Part shown: positions 1 to 10,414 of the stretch, piece by piece | Layout: the number at the start of each line of letters is the position of its first letter | How positions within the stretch are numbered: position 1 is the first letter of the stretch | Assembly: GCA_016785225.1 (NCBI GenBank) | Contig: JAFBJZ010000870.1 | Span: 310,001-374,000 of the forward strand | Direction of reading: 5' to 3' | From: Psettodes erumei | Lineage: Eukaryota; Chordata; Actinopteri; Pleuronectiformes; Psettodidae | Length of the DNA stretch: 64,000 bases | The notes under the pieces: generated by a model | What the model was told of the DNA's origin: nothing | Database searches by the model: none | What the model saw: only the letters and a program-made list of their open reading frames with translations | Translations under genes and position numbers: made by a program

Positions 1-1541
1 CATTTTCCCTGGCATCAGTTCAGTCATCAGTGGTTGTCAGTGCAGTCAGTCCCGTGCTCTCAGAGGAGGAGAACGAGCTCAATAGATGGGTTTTTATTAT
101 TGACTCCGCAGAGAACTCATGCATCAGCTGGTCCAAAGGCAGCCAGGAGTGCTACACTGCTGAAACTGCAGTATTTGTGAGCGCGGGTGCGGCAGAATGT
201 GTGTGTAAAAACAGGCTTTACCTGTGTCCATAACTTACCTTCTCATCTTATCATTCCAGTCACTTTTCTCTGCTCCTTTTTTTTTTTTTTTGCTGTCCAG
301 CCCCTCTTCCCTCTCCTCTCCTGTCTTCCAGCTCAGGACCAGCTGCTGCTCTGCTGAAGGTGATTTCTGTCTAAATTCCCTTAACAGAATTTGACCCTTG
401 CTCACTTGTCCAGTGCAGGTGTTTGAGGTTGCCCTCTCTGCCTTGCAGTTTGGTCCTTTTTGTCCTCTGTGAAGAACCGACAGCTGTATTTTGCCTCTTA
501 TAGGGATCTTATGGGTTAGCGCGATCAGGCACTGCAGGCTCTGGATTTACTCTGTGCTGTAGAAGTGAGAGATGGGAGGGGTGGGGTGTTGGTGTGGGGA
601 AGCAGGAGGGTTGGGGGTAAGGAGAAATGGAGTGCATAACGGAGGGGTCCCTGCATACAAGGCTGCTTCAAAGGAAACCCCTTTTAAATCTGGCAGTTTG
701 CAAGAATCAAATCTGCATTTAAAGTGACAGCTCTTACTGTGGTTAGATTAATTCACTGATTTCAGTCCTGCTTGTATTCACAACAAATTAAACAGTTATC
801 AGTTATCACTACTATCCCTCTCGAAAGTATCCCTTCGCAAAGTCATACTGTGCTGTGATTGGTTGTTATTTTCCCTGAGTAAATGTAGAGCCTGCCACAA
901 AAAAAACCTCAAGATTTATTGCAGAGGATTCTCCTCCACTGCAGCTTCCTACCTGTCATCAGCAATACAGGCAACTCTCCATTCTTCGCTGCAGTGCTGT
1001 ACTCCAAGCACATGCAATTACACTGGGCTCAAAGGGACAGATGCAACACTGATACAGATTTTAATCAGGATTTAAACTCATTAAACGTCACAAAAATCAA
1101 CGGGGTAATGTAGTATCGCTGTAGATTCCTGATTTATGAAACCACAGCAGCTGCTGAGTCCTTGTTCTGTTGTATTCACTTTGCATCTCTTTCGCAAAAC
1201 ACTTCTCACTGTTTCACCCACCTCTTACTTTGCTTTCCTCTCCTGCCTGGATATGTTTTAGTTTCAGGCCCAGCTCAGCAGAGGCTGACAGGGGAAAACT
1301 CGTCAGACATTCTAATGAAAGGTGCACATCCATCTCGACGTCACAAGTGACTAGGTGGACAAATATCTGCACAAGACTGCGGAAGCAGCCCCATATTGGG
1401 TTTTTGAAAAGGTTTTGTGTGCGGCTTTGTTCTTTCTGGCTGAGGTGAAAGAGAGCGTTCTTTCTGAGTTCAGCGGCACTGCCCGGAAGAGGCACATTCT
1501 CTGCTTGCTAATCAAGAGGACCTCTCTCTGTCTCTCTCTCT

Positions 1542-1587
<46 letters not shown>

Positions 1588-1620
1588 TTCCCTTGTTACA
1601 CAGCCACAACTCGATGGGAA
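1..1620. other. Intergenic stretch, no supported gene
   Basis: Short open frames occur here, but none resembles a protein I know. A consensus-like minus-strand splice donor (AAG followed by GTAAGT, intron starting at 238) lies next to purine-rich sequence at 240-360, so a leader exon of a gene lying to the left is possible but unproven. A CT/CA microsatellite lies at 1522-1585. Confidence 0.3.
1522..1585. repeat. (CT)n-(CA)n microsatellite
   Basis: Interrupted CT repeats at about 1522-1540 run directly into about 21 uninterrupted AC units at 1543-1585. Confidence 0.95.
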
Positions 1621-1635
1621 GTGACTGTGTAGTGT

Positions 1636-1641
1636 TTTATT
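1636..1641 (-). terminator. Candidate polyadenylation signal of the EVI2A-like gene
   Basis: TTTATT on the plus strand reads AATAAA on the minus strand, about 330 bases downstream of the stop codon at 1971. It would give a short 3' UTR. The hexamer is common by chance, so this is an inference. Confidence 0.35.
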
Positions 1642-1970
1642 TCTTTGGCTGTTGCATATGTTTAAATGCTATAGATGAATGTAAAAATGTGTGTAAGACA
1701 CAAATTGACCTGCACAAATGTGAATTATAATATGAATATGTTTTAATATTTTTTTAAAACAAATTAGTTTGAAGAAAAAGTCCGTTAGAAATGCAAGAAT
1801 GCTCACTTTGACAGATTAAGTAATTTGTTCAAAACCGCTGAAAAGAAAAATATGTAAAGTGGATGTAAAGCCATAGAGAAGTGAGGGCAGTCGCTCGGGA
1901 AACTCTTTGGCAGGCACACACCTACACGCTGCGTCCTTCAATTCCTTTGTGCCCTCAGAGGAGGGGGCAG

Positions 1971-2735
1971 CTACAACTTTGCTGGACTATTGGTGGCGTC
2001 CTCCAGCAGCTTTGAGGAGGGAGAAATCTCCGCAGCAGTTGCCGGCGTCTCCTTCGTACTCTCACCTGCTGAAGCCTCCTCACTTTTGGCAGCGTCTCCC
2101 ACCTCCTTCCCGTTCTCATCTCCCGTTTGTCCATCCTGATTGGCGTTCCCTCCTTCTTCCTTGGCGGTACCATTACCCATATCCTCCTGGGTTTGATTGA
2201 AGTCAGCCATTAACACGTTGGTCTCTTTGGCTTCCGTCTCTGATTTTTTTTTGTTCTTCCTGGCAGTTCCCATCCAATATTCAGAGTTGCTGATAAGATC
2301 AGCATCAATGTTCAGTATCTTGAGGCGTCTCTTCAGCTGGCACATCTTACATGTCAGCACAGAAGTAGTAACCAGCAGAATAACACAGACTAAGATGAGT
2401 CCACCAGTCACCATGTACACTGTGAGGCATTCCTTTCTGTAAAACGCATAGGTCGGAGCCGTTGCAGTAGTCGTGGTCGTGGTGGTCGTAGGGAGCCGTG
2501 GGCCACGTGAACCCAAAGTGCTTTGACTGCTGGAGACTGTAAGTGTCTCAGTGCTTATGAAGCTGCTGGCTTCAGGCATGCCGCTGGTAGCTCTGGTTTG
2601 GCTTGGGGTTGGTGAATTGCTGTCTTGCTGAGGTGAGAAAGGAATTCCTGGGTAACCTTGACCAGTGCCTTGAGGTGCACACACCAGTGCACCCAGGAAT
2701 TCTGTACAGTATAATAGGAGGAGGAGGCCATTCAT
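1971..2735 (-). CDS. Single-pass mucin-like membrane protein, EVI2A-like
   Basis: An uninterrupted 254-residue frame encodes a type I membrane protein. Residues 1-20 are a signal peptide (leucine-rich, ending ALVCA). Residues 21-100 are rich in Ser, Thr and Pro, including eight consecutive Thr at 83-90, and look like a short O-glycosylated ectodomain. A membrane span lies at about 107-129, preceded by Cys103 and followed by a basic KRRLK stop-transfer motif. The tail (about 125 residues) is very rich in Glu, Lys, Asn and Thr. A splice acceptor (TTTGCAG) lies just upstream of the start, so the coding region sits in one exon behind a non-coding leader exon. Size, layout and a few tail residues recall EVI2A, a leukocyte protein gene nested in an NF1 intron in mammals, but similarity is weak. 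Another leukocyte sialomucin is possible. That it is a real gene is more certain than its name. Confidence 0.7.
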   Translation of the reverse strand: MNGLLLLLYCTEFLGALVCAPQGTGQGYPGIPFSPQQDSNSPTPSQTRATSGMPEASSFISTETLTVSSSQSTLGSRGPRLPTTTTTTTTATAPTYAFYRKECLTVYMVTGGLILVCVILLVTTSVLTCKMCQLKRRLKILNIDADLISNSEYWMGTARKNKKKSETEAKETNVLMADFNQTQEDMGNGTAKEEGGNANQDGQTGDENGKEVGDAAKSEEASAGESTKETPATAAEISPSSKLLEDATNSPAKL

Positions 2736-3704
2736 GTTGGTATCTGCAAAGACATGGAAGAACAGTTACATTTAAAAGGAATTTTGGAATTCAAATTTCT
2801 AATAACTTTGTAATTAACTTTGTATATATCTTTGGTTGCTGTTGCTGTTGATTAACAGGGAGCAATGAGGTGCCTTAAAAGTTTTTTGTTACTTTTTGAA
2901 AACGTGGATTAATATGAAAAAATGTGAAGCCCCAAAAGACTTGCGGGCGGAAAGTAGCTTGTTGCCCTCAACAGGCTAAGAAAGTTAGTCTGACTGACAT
3001 ACCAGGACAAAATCTAAATTTGACAAAAAAAATAATGAGAGGAAGGTGCTGTTCATTGCCATGCATGGAACTCATGATCATATCGCTACATCCTGACATC
3101 AGCAGAAAAGCAGCAGCTGCCTTTTTCAAATACCTGTTTTAGAAAGTCATCAGCATGGAGTGTATACTAATATATATGTCATTTGAAAACGCAGTTTTGT
3201 TTGAACTGAGTTTTCTCTCAAAATGAATGACGCAGCTTCCTTTAGATCTGATATTATTTTGGATTCAGAAGTAGGAACTGTGATTCTGTTTAGATGAATC
3301 ACTTGTAATGCACAGTGATTTTCAGTTTCCATTATCACATTCAGTGGATTATTTGAAAATATACTCCTGAGTAAACAGTCATAACTGCATCTGCCTGAAA
3401 CTTAAGTGAACTTATGTTAAAGTGATGTAAAACCCTGAAACAGTTAACTGTGTCTTTTGTAAGGCTTGCCCTTAAAATACTCTACAAATAGCAAAACTCT
3501 AAGTTTTCTAATCAGACAGGGACAGAACCATTCAACAACACTAATTATAAATACAGGTCTTAACACTTATTCCCTCTCCTTGGAGTTCTTACCAGTTGCG
3601 TCCTAAAAACTAAGTTCATATTATTATTCAATGTCAATTTGTCATTTGTCAATGTTTACAGGTTTCAGAATAAAAGTATGTATAAATAGATTCAATTTAC
3701 TTAC
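2736..3704 (-). other. Presumed 5' intron of the EVI2A-like gene
   Basis: The stretch is bounded by a minus-strand acceptor just upstream of the start codon and by a consensus donor (GTAAGT, reading down from 3704). It is AT-rich and I see no other feature in it. Confidence 0.45.
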
Positions 3705-3775
3705 ACCGTTGGTGGTGGGATTTATGTAGATGCAAGAAGAATGGGGCTTTGTTCGAATGCTCCGAGTAAAGAGAA
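3705..3775 (-). other. Candidate non-coding leader exon of the EVI2A-like gene
   Basis: The minus-strand sequence ends in GGT followed by GTAAGT at 3704-3699, a strong donor that would splice to the acceptor before the EVI2A-like start codon. The 5' boundary is a guess placed just downstream of an ETS-type site. Confidence 0.4.
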
Positions 3776-3790
3776 AAGAATGGCTTTTTA

Positions 3791-3890
3791 AGGAAGTGTG
3801 AGAGAATGACAGTAATCAAAACCGATGGCACACGCATACGTGTGTCTCATTTTTACTTCTCCATTTGGTCTATAATAAGCGAAGGAAGTG
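3791..3890 (-). promoter_or_regulatory. Candidate promoter with two ETS/PU.1-type sites
   Basis: The eight-base motif AGGAAGTG occurs twice, at 3791-3798 and 3883-3890 on the plus strand, just upstream of the candidate leader exon of the minus-strand EVI2A-like gene. ETS-family factors including PU.1 bind this type of core, and paired sites are common in TATA-poor myeloid promoters. Promoter function is inferred from position. Confidence 0.4.
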
Positions 3891-3899
3891 GTATTGGTG

Positions 3900-6800
3900 T
3901 TCTGTTCGGTGCTGCATGCGGCTGGCCACGCAGACAGCTGCAGGGATGGAGGAGTATAAATGGTCGCAGGTAAATGCTCTCAGAGATGTTCACTTAAGGT
4001 GCAGAAGTTCTTGTGTACATCGCCAACCGTTTCATTTGAAGTTATTTGCCTTGCGAATGCGATGCAACTTGCATGTATCTGTCCAAGCCGCAACCCCCCA
4101 CAGATAAAACATACCGTGACACAGCTTTCGACGCTTTGTCACTTAACCAACCACATGTAGCAAAAAATAATCTAATGTGTTGTGCATGTATAGGTCAGAT
4201 CCAAAAATATGAGGCCTCGTTCAGCATCGTGCCCTCTCATATATATGCGAGATGTTGTGGTGTGGTACAAAGAAAACAACAAATATTATCAACTAATAAT
4301 ATTATTTGTGTTGACTGGAAGAGTATCTATTTGTTTTATGTATTTCCCCCTCTTTTTGCATTTCTTGTTTGCATTTCCTGTTTGACTTTAGCCATTTCTG
4401 CAATGTGTCTGCACCTGCACATGCAATTTACCCGTTCAGAGTGAAATGCTTGACTTGTCAAGCTGCAGATAACACCAGCAACATACGAGACGGCCAAACT
4501 CAGCATTCAACAGTCATCACACGCCATGTTCCACAATCATCTTTTTCTTTTCTTTTTCAAGTGTTGAAGCAAAGACCTTGGAGTGTGCGTCTCCCCGCTG
4601 CTCAGCCTGTGGTCCATATATCAGTATATCCACATGACCAACAGAAAGAACTGAGAGTCCGTCATAAAAAATGACAACACTGAACAGCATCTTGTTATTC
4701 TTTATTGAATGTAACAAGTTGACATGACTGCTGTCAGTTACACCACAGTGCCATTCAAAGTCAGTTCTCCTTCATCACATATCAGCAGTGGTCGCATATG
4801 CGCATTAAATGCAGTCAAAACAAGGGAGAAATCGAGCGAAGCGGCTGTGATTTTCCAGTGCATTCTTCCAAATTCCAAATTGATCCACATTCTGATACTG
4901 TGCGTTAACTGTGCTCCTCCTCAGGAGGAGGAGGAATAGGAAAGCATCATCAAGTCAAAGGGTTAGATAGCTTGGTTACTGAGGAGAGAGAGAGAGAGGG
5001 GAAGCGAGGTGTGATGCTGCGCACAGGATCAGAGACAGAGGTATTTTAACCACCCGAAACAAGAATATTTCCATCCCGTTATCAAACAGCCCTTTCCTTT
5101 GGCGTTACATTTTCTGAACAGCTGTGCGACTATATGCCGACACATAGCTGGACCTACGCCACACACTCTATCAGCTGTTTGGGTCGAAACAGCTGACTTG
5201 GGATGTAATACAGTGTGAGGGAAAAAAAAGCTCATGTGTGCATTGAATATCAGAATCTCCCAAAGCTCCACTTCAGAGGAACCAAAACTATCCCTTTCAG
5301 TTATGTGTGAGAGGAAGTGAGAAAACAAGAGAGCACAAATTTGTTTTATCTCAACAACACCTTCCCTTGAGTGATAGAAAGCCCCATTTGCTCCATTTCT
5401 GCAATAACAAGCTCATGTGCGAATGTGTGTACATACCCCCTGCCCTCTTTTTTTTTCTGGCCACCTTCACTCGCTATAAATAACTGTCTCGGTGGACGTG
5501 ATGGTGGACAGCCTCATTAAGGGCAATCCCAGGAGCATCAATTGATGGCTGACAGTAGTAGTCGTTGGTGCGGCAAATGTCAAAATGGCCTCCTGAAAGC
5601 TCTTTCTCTCTGTGTGTCTGTCGCCCAGGCTCCACACCAACACTAACCTTCAAACTTTAAAACACGCCGGCCCTCGTGGCTCTGCACACATGTCGTCTAA
5701 TCTTCAGGTCCAAAATTTGGTAATGGCACACAGCAAAAACAAACAACTGATTGTCATACGTTTTGACAGATATTTGGGGAAGAAAGGCCATTCTGTGTCT
5801 GGCCTCCGGGCAAAGGAGGCAGCTTCCCTTTACCAAATGCTGTTCATGTGATCCAGTACCAGTTGGAGTCAAAGAGCTTTCAGTGGCAGCAAAGGATACA
5901 AGGTCCTTTCTTTTCTGCTGGATTGATACCAGTAGTTGGAATCAATCCATCATTCTTATTAGTCAAAGCCACACTTTAGGATGCAGCCCTACTGATAACA
6001 GGTTTCAAGGTCAGAATGCGAGCAGCGTTTCTCATTTCTCCGACATCTCCCAAGGCCTCATATTATAAACTTTTGACAGGTTCCTCGCTGAAAAGCTGCC
6101 TAAGCAGAAAGGTGAAAAAAAACAAAGCAGACTTTTTTTTCCTGAGGCTTATAAAGCACCAACAGTCCACACCTAGATTACTCTAGCTATGCTTAAATGT
6201 GGATTAAGGTGGATTTAGCTGGAAGAAGTATTACTTTACAGTAGTATGACAATTTTGAAGCAGATAATGTGCTGTTGTCCACAGAAGACCTTCTAACATT
6301 CAGTGGATTTTGTGATTTCTCTTTAATTTCTCACAATCCATTCTGAGGCAGCTTCGGACATTCAACCTGACAAGTTCACGAGGTTTCCAATTTCAGGAGA
6401 TAGTTTCTCACATCAGGTATCATTTAGTTGTTCTAGGTTATAGAGATTTTTTACACCTGAATATTGTATAATGCACCAATGAAACAAGGATGCAAGCTGG
6501 TCAAAATGAATGAGCACAAAAAACAGCACTGATCCTCAGTTTTAGTTCAGAATCTGAAGACTCTCTGTTGGGTTTTTATGCCACCTAGAGGCAAAATGGG
6601 ATTTTGATCATCCTGCAGCTGCTACAGGCTTTTACATAACCGTCTACTCAAATTACCTTGAGGGTTCATTATTGACCTTAGAAAAGTTAACTTTTTTTTT
6701 TTTTTTGCAGGGACTGAAAGACAGGCTCTCGATAGCTCTCAGTCGAGGGGAGGCTCTTCTGCCTACGCGCTCCAGAGTGTCGGCTTTTTTATTGTCCTGA

Positions 6801-7080
6801 GACTAGAACCAGCCTCATTTAACCACCTCCGTGACGAGCCTACGGTCATGTCCCATTGATTGGCCGGTAAAATGTAGAATTATTGCTGTTAAATATATTC
6901 TTTGGCATGCACATGTTCTTGTCCCAGTTGTCGACGTTTTTACATTTCTTGTTTGCATTTTTCTTTTAATTTCAGCACAAACTCACAGGCCTTTTGTTTC
7001 TGCCCAACACTGATTCAGTCGGTGCACGCGCTATTTTACTTCAGTAAAATAACAGTGTCCATTCTGCTGTTACATGACAA
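3900..7080. other. Intergenic region between the EVI2A-like gene and ksr1
   Basis: No coding frame here can be recognised. The stretch has short AG repeats (about 4981-5000), homopolymer runs and scattered short frames without convincing splice context. It separates the 5' end of the EVI2A-like gene from the presumed 3' end of ksr1. Confidence 0.5.
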
Positions 7081-7087
7081 GCCTCAT

Positions 7088-7093
7088 TTTATT
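7088..7093 (-). terminator. ksr1: Candidate ksr1 polyadenylation signal
   Basis: TTTATT on the plus strand is AATAAA on the minus strand. It lies next to an AT-rich block (7100-7400) typical of the end of a long 3' UTR, about 3.2 kb downstream of the ksr1 stop. Nearer signals could also be used. Confidence 0.4.
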
Positions 7094-8271
7094 GTCTTCC
7101 ATGGATGAAAACAGAAACTGCGTGTACAGAATGGTAGTCACATGCAATACAAAAATATGAATTTTTACAGTAACATAAAAAACATGTATTGGCCCATTCT
7201 AAAAATTGTACAGCTTTTATACATGAAAAAAATATAAATATATATACACATCTGTAATAGCCATAGCAGTACCTATTCAAAAAATGTCGTGATGTAGTTT
7301 ACATATAAAATGTTTGTACAAATATTAGAAGAATCATGTTAATTTGCTATACATTAAATAATGTATATACATTGGATTTGCAACACAACATTTACGGGAA
7401 ACTTTCACGAAAAACTAACCCTACGCTACTCCAACACAGTACGCTCACTCAGTCACGCGTGCACCCACGCAACAACACATAAATACAAGCACACCAACTG
7501 AAGCCAGCAATCACAAACAGTATGCACAAGCGCGCACAAGAGGTAATGTTTTAGGAAGATAGAGGACACTTTTGCGCCAGGTTCCTGATACATCTTTTTC
7601 TTATTTCGTGCGGAGAATGAACTCTCTCAACTTCTTGAAAGACAGATCTTTCGAAGGAACTCATATTCTCATAAAGTGCACTTTACACTTCGATGGATGG
7701 ACAGTATTATTACAAAAAAGTCTTTCATCATAAATAGCCAGCATTATTCTATTCCCATGTGGATTGCGGATGATGAAGGGAATATTTCACCTGTTCCTTT
7801 TCATTTCAACCGTCGTATAGCATACAGTAGTCTTCGTTGGTGCCCTGTTTTCAAATGCGTCCAATAAACAGTGAATTTAACAGGTTAAACTCCAAAGAAG
7901 ACAAGATACAAGTGAGCATATCACACCGTCTGAGCCTCGGAGACCCTCCCGAATAGTAAAAGGAAACACTGCAAATATGACTGTTCAAAACCAAACTAAA
8001 CGACGACAAAATAAGAGTTCGTGATTATTTTTCTCCTGTTGACAAAGTGCATATTGTGTCCAGACGCGGGCAGGTGAACATCTCAGCACATTCCGTCACA
8101 CAACCATTAAAAAAAAAACCCAGAGGGCGAGGAGCCGAGAGGCAGTCGATTCTGAGAACATCGCTCAAGCCGCCTGTCAAACGCATGTCAAACCCTCAGG
8201 GGGGAAAACATAGATAAATGAAGTGGTCCATTTGGTAGTAGGGTTCATTTTACGTCCAGCAGTGTATTTGT

Positions 8272-8321
8272 TTGTGTGTGTGTGTGTGTGTGTGTTTGTG
8301 TGAGCATGTGTGTGTGTTTCA
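8272..8321. repeat. (TG)n microsatellite
   Basis: TG repeats with a few interruptions. They lie inside the presumed ksr1 3' UTR and would be CA repeats in the transcript. Confidence 0.95.
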
Positions 8322-9267
8322 GAGAGAAAAAGATCTGCTCGCGCCCCCCCTCCATTGGGCGAGAACAGCCACGTCACAGCAGCACAGAGAAGGTGAGTGG
8401 GTCGAGGACAGGGCGGGCCGTCGGCGGGCCCGAGACCGCAGCGCACCAGTCAGTCTCAGCACAGACACCACAAGCCAGTTATTCACAAGCCTCAGAGTCC
8501 CGAATGTTACAGAACAAAACCAAAAAGGAAGGCAAAGAGATATTAGACGAAAAGAGGGGGTTGTGGGGATGTGCCCCCTCCCCCAACATGAGCCCACCTC
8601 CCTGTCCAAAGATCCTCTCTTCCCAACAAGAAAACGCAAACGGTTAAAACGTGGAAGATCAGACTGTGGATTAGTGGAAGCAGTGTCTGTTTCAGGCAGA
8701 GGCAATGCTTTGAGCAATCCTGTAAGAGTTAAGGATTCAGGAGCATGCAAGGCAGACCCAGGCTTTGTTTTGCATTGCTTATGTTTCAGAGTGACTGCTA
8801 CAACCTAGATTAGGAAAGAGAATAAGAAAAGAGAGGAAAGAGCAAAGGAAAACACAAACGTTAGACAGTTAGTGAAAGTGGCTTACAGTGCAGAGAGCAT
8901 CATTTGAAAAGCAGCAAGATATTACAGACACGAAGATTAGTTTACGGACTTCCATTGCTTTAAAAAAAAACAAAAAAAACAGGTCAAGCTTTGCAAGTTC
9001 AATCAACAACAAAAATGAACTGTACCATTTCATGTCTACGCAGGCCCCTTTAAACCACTTGCAAAACATCTCTCCTATCACACAGGATCAATAGTTTAGC
9101 GCCTTCGCTACTGGCTTTACTTAAAAAAATTTTTAAAAGGTTGCATGTGGTCTTGAAGCGAACGTGGCAGAGGTTTGCAAAAAAGCAGATCACAAAGCAG
9201 AAAACCATTGGGGAAAACATGGTGTGAAAGCAAAGCTGTGATGAAGTCATGTAAAAAAATGTGATGG

Positions 9268-9269
9268 GT

Positions 9270-9351
<82 letters not shown>
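9268..9351. repeat. Long (TG)n microsatellite
   Basis: About 80 bases of TG repeat with only one or two interruptions. They lie inside the presumed ksr1 3' UTR and would be CA repeats in the transcript. Confidence 0.97.
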
Positions 9352-9355
<4 letters not shown>

Positions 9356-10276
9356 TGACGGCAGAGGGTGAAGAAGAAAACAATCTGGTCTGTGCAAAAA
9401 GAGGATGAAATCCACTCAAAATTTGCTCAAAACAAACCAATGAAGACGATAGAAATATGAGGTAAAAATCGAGAAGTCAATTTTCCTGCATTTTTAGGTC
9501 CAAAAACTCCAGTTTTTGCATGTTTATATGTTTTTTAACTCACTATTAGCTTGCAACCTTTGGACATCCACTCTCAGCTTAAGATAATGTGTCATAAAAT
9601 GGCTCATACTTCTGTTTCGATGACTGCAAATATTTAACCCAGTTATCACCAAGAGATTGCTACTGTTTCACACGTGCACACGGATAGAAACTGTATGCAT
9701 ATATACTACAGCCTTATACTTGTGTGTATCTGTCATATAATTTGTTTGCCCTATGACGTTGACCAAATTCTACATACATGAGACGGCAAAGGTTGCGCCT
9801 CTTTTTTCTGTCATTTCGGTCGAGGGACAACTGTCATGAGTGTTGTGTTGTGCGACCAGGAGTCACTTAAGCTTTTAAATCTACATTTATAAACCGCAAA
9901 GTTCACATTTGATTTGAGAGCAAGCGACAGCAGCAGAGACGATCTACAGTGTGCGAGAGTGCTTTTGGTCAAGTGTGACCAAGTGTTTATCTTATTTTCC
10001 ATTCAAATTGTATCAAACTAACATTCCATGCGTTGATCTCATTTAAGAATACCCCAAGGCTGAAGAAATTTTGCGTCAGCCTCATAGAGTGGAGTAGCAG
10101 TAGATTTTGGAGTCAAAGACTAACAGGATCATCGCTGACTAGTCATTGTACCATAAGGATTCAGAAGATACACAATAACGACGAAGGGATTTTCTTTTTT
10201 TGTTTTTTGGGGTTTTTTTGCTTTGGTTTGTTTTCACGCGTCCAGTGTCTTTACATCGTCCTTCGTTTCTGGATAC

Positions 10277-10414
10277 CTACTCTGCAGACTTCCAGAAGTG
10301 TCCCGGGTGGGACAGCCTGCGGTTGAGTTTGGGCAGCTTCTCCAGCATGTCGGCCAGCTGGGTGAAGGTCGGCCTCTCCCTCAGGTCGTACGCCCAGCAG
10401 GCGGAGAGGATCTC
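10277..10414 (-). CDS. ksr1: ksr1 coding exon 19 (last)
   Basis: Encodes the final pseudokinase helices from EILSACWAYDL to the conserved HFWKSAE end, then TAG at 10279-10277. The acceptor is CTCAG at 10415 onward. The stop overlaps a consensus-like donor (GTAGGT at 10280-10275). The usual mammalian KSR1 protein carries about 25 more residues after this point. Confidence 0.95.
   Translation of the reverse strand, partial: EILSACWAYDLRERPTFTQLADMLEKLPKLNRRLSHPGHFWKSAE

Larger units (their letters stand above)
7094..10276 (-). other. ksr1: Presumed ksr1 3' UTR
   Basis: This stretch follows the ksr1 stop codon with no further recognisable exon. It is AT-rich and contains two long TG blocks on the plus strand (8272-8321 and 9268-9351), which would be CA repeats in the mRNA. 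I looked for an exon coding the RFERFGLG-type tail of mammalian KSR1 and did not see one. The 3' end is inferred from a polyadenylation hexamer only. Confidence 0.5.

Noticed and set aside
8272..8808. 178-codon frame starting in a TG repeat
   Set aside because: Starts as a repeated Cys-Val run from the microsatellite and lies antisense in the presumed ksr1 3' UTR.
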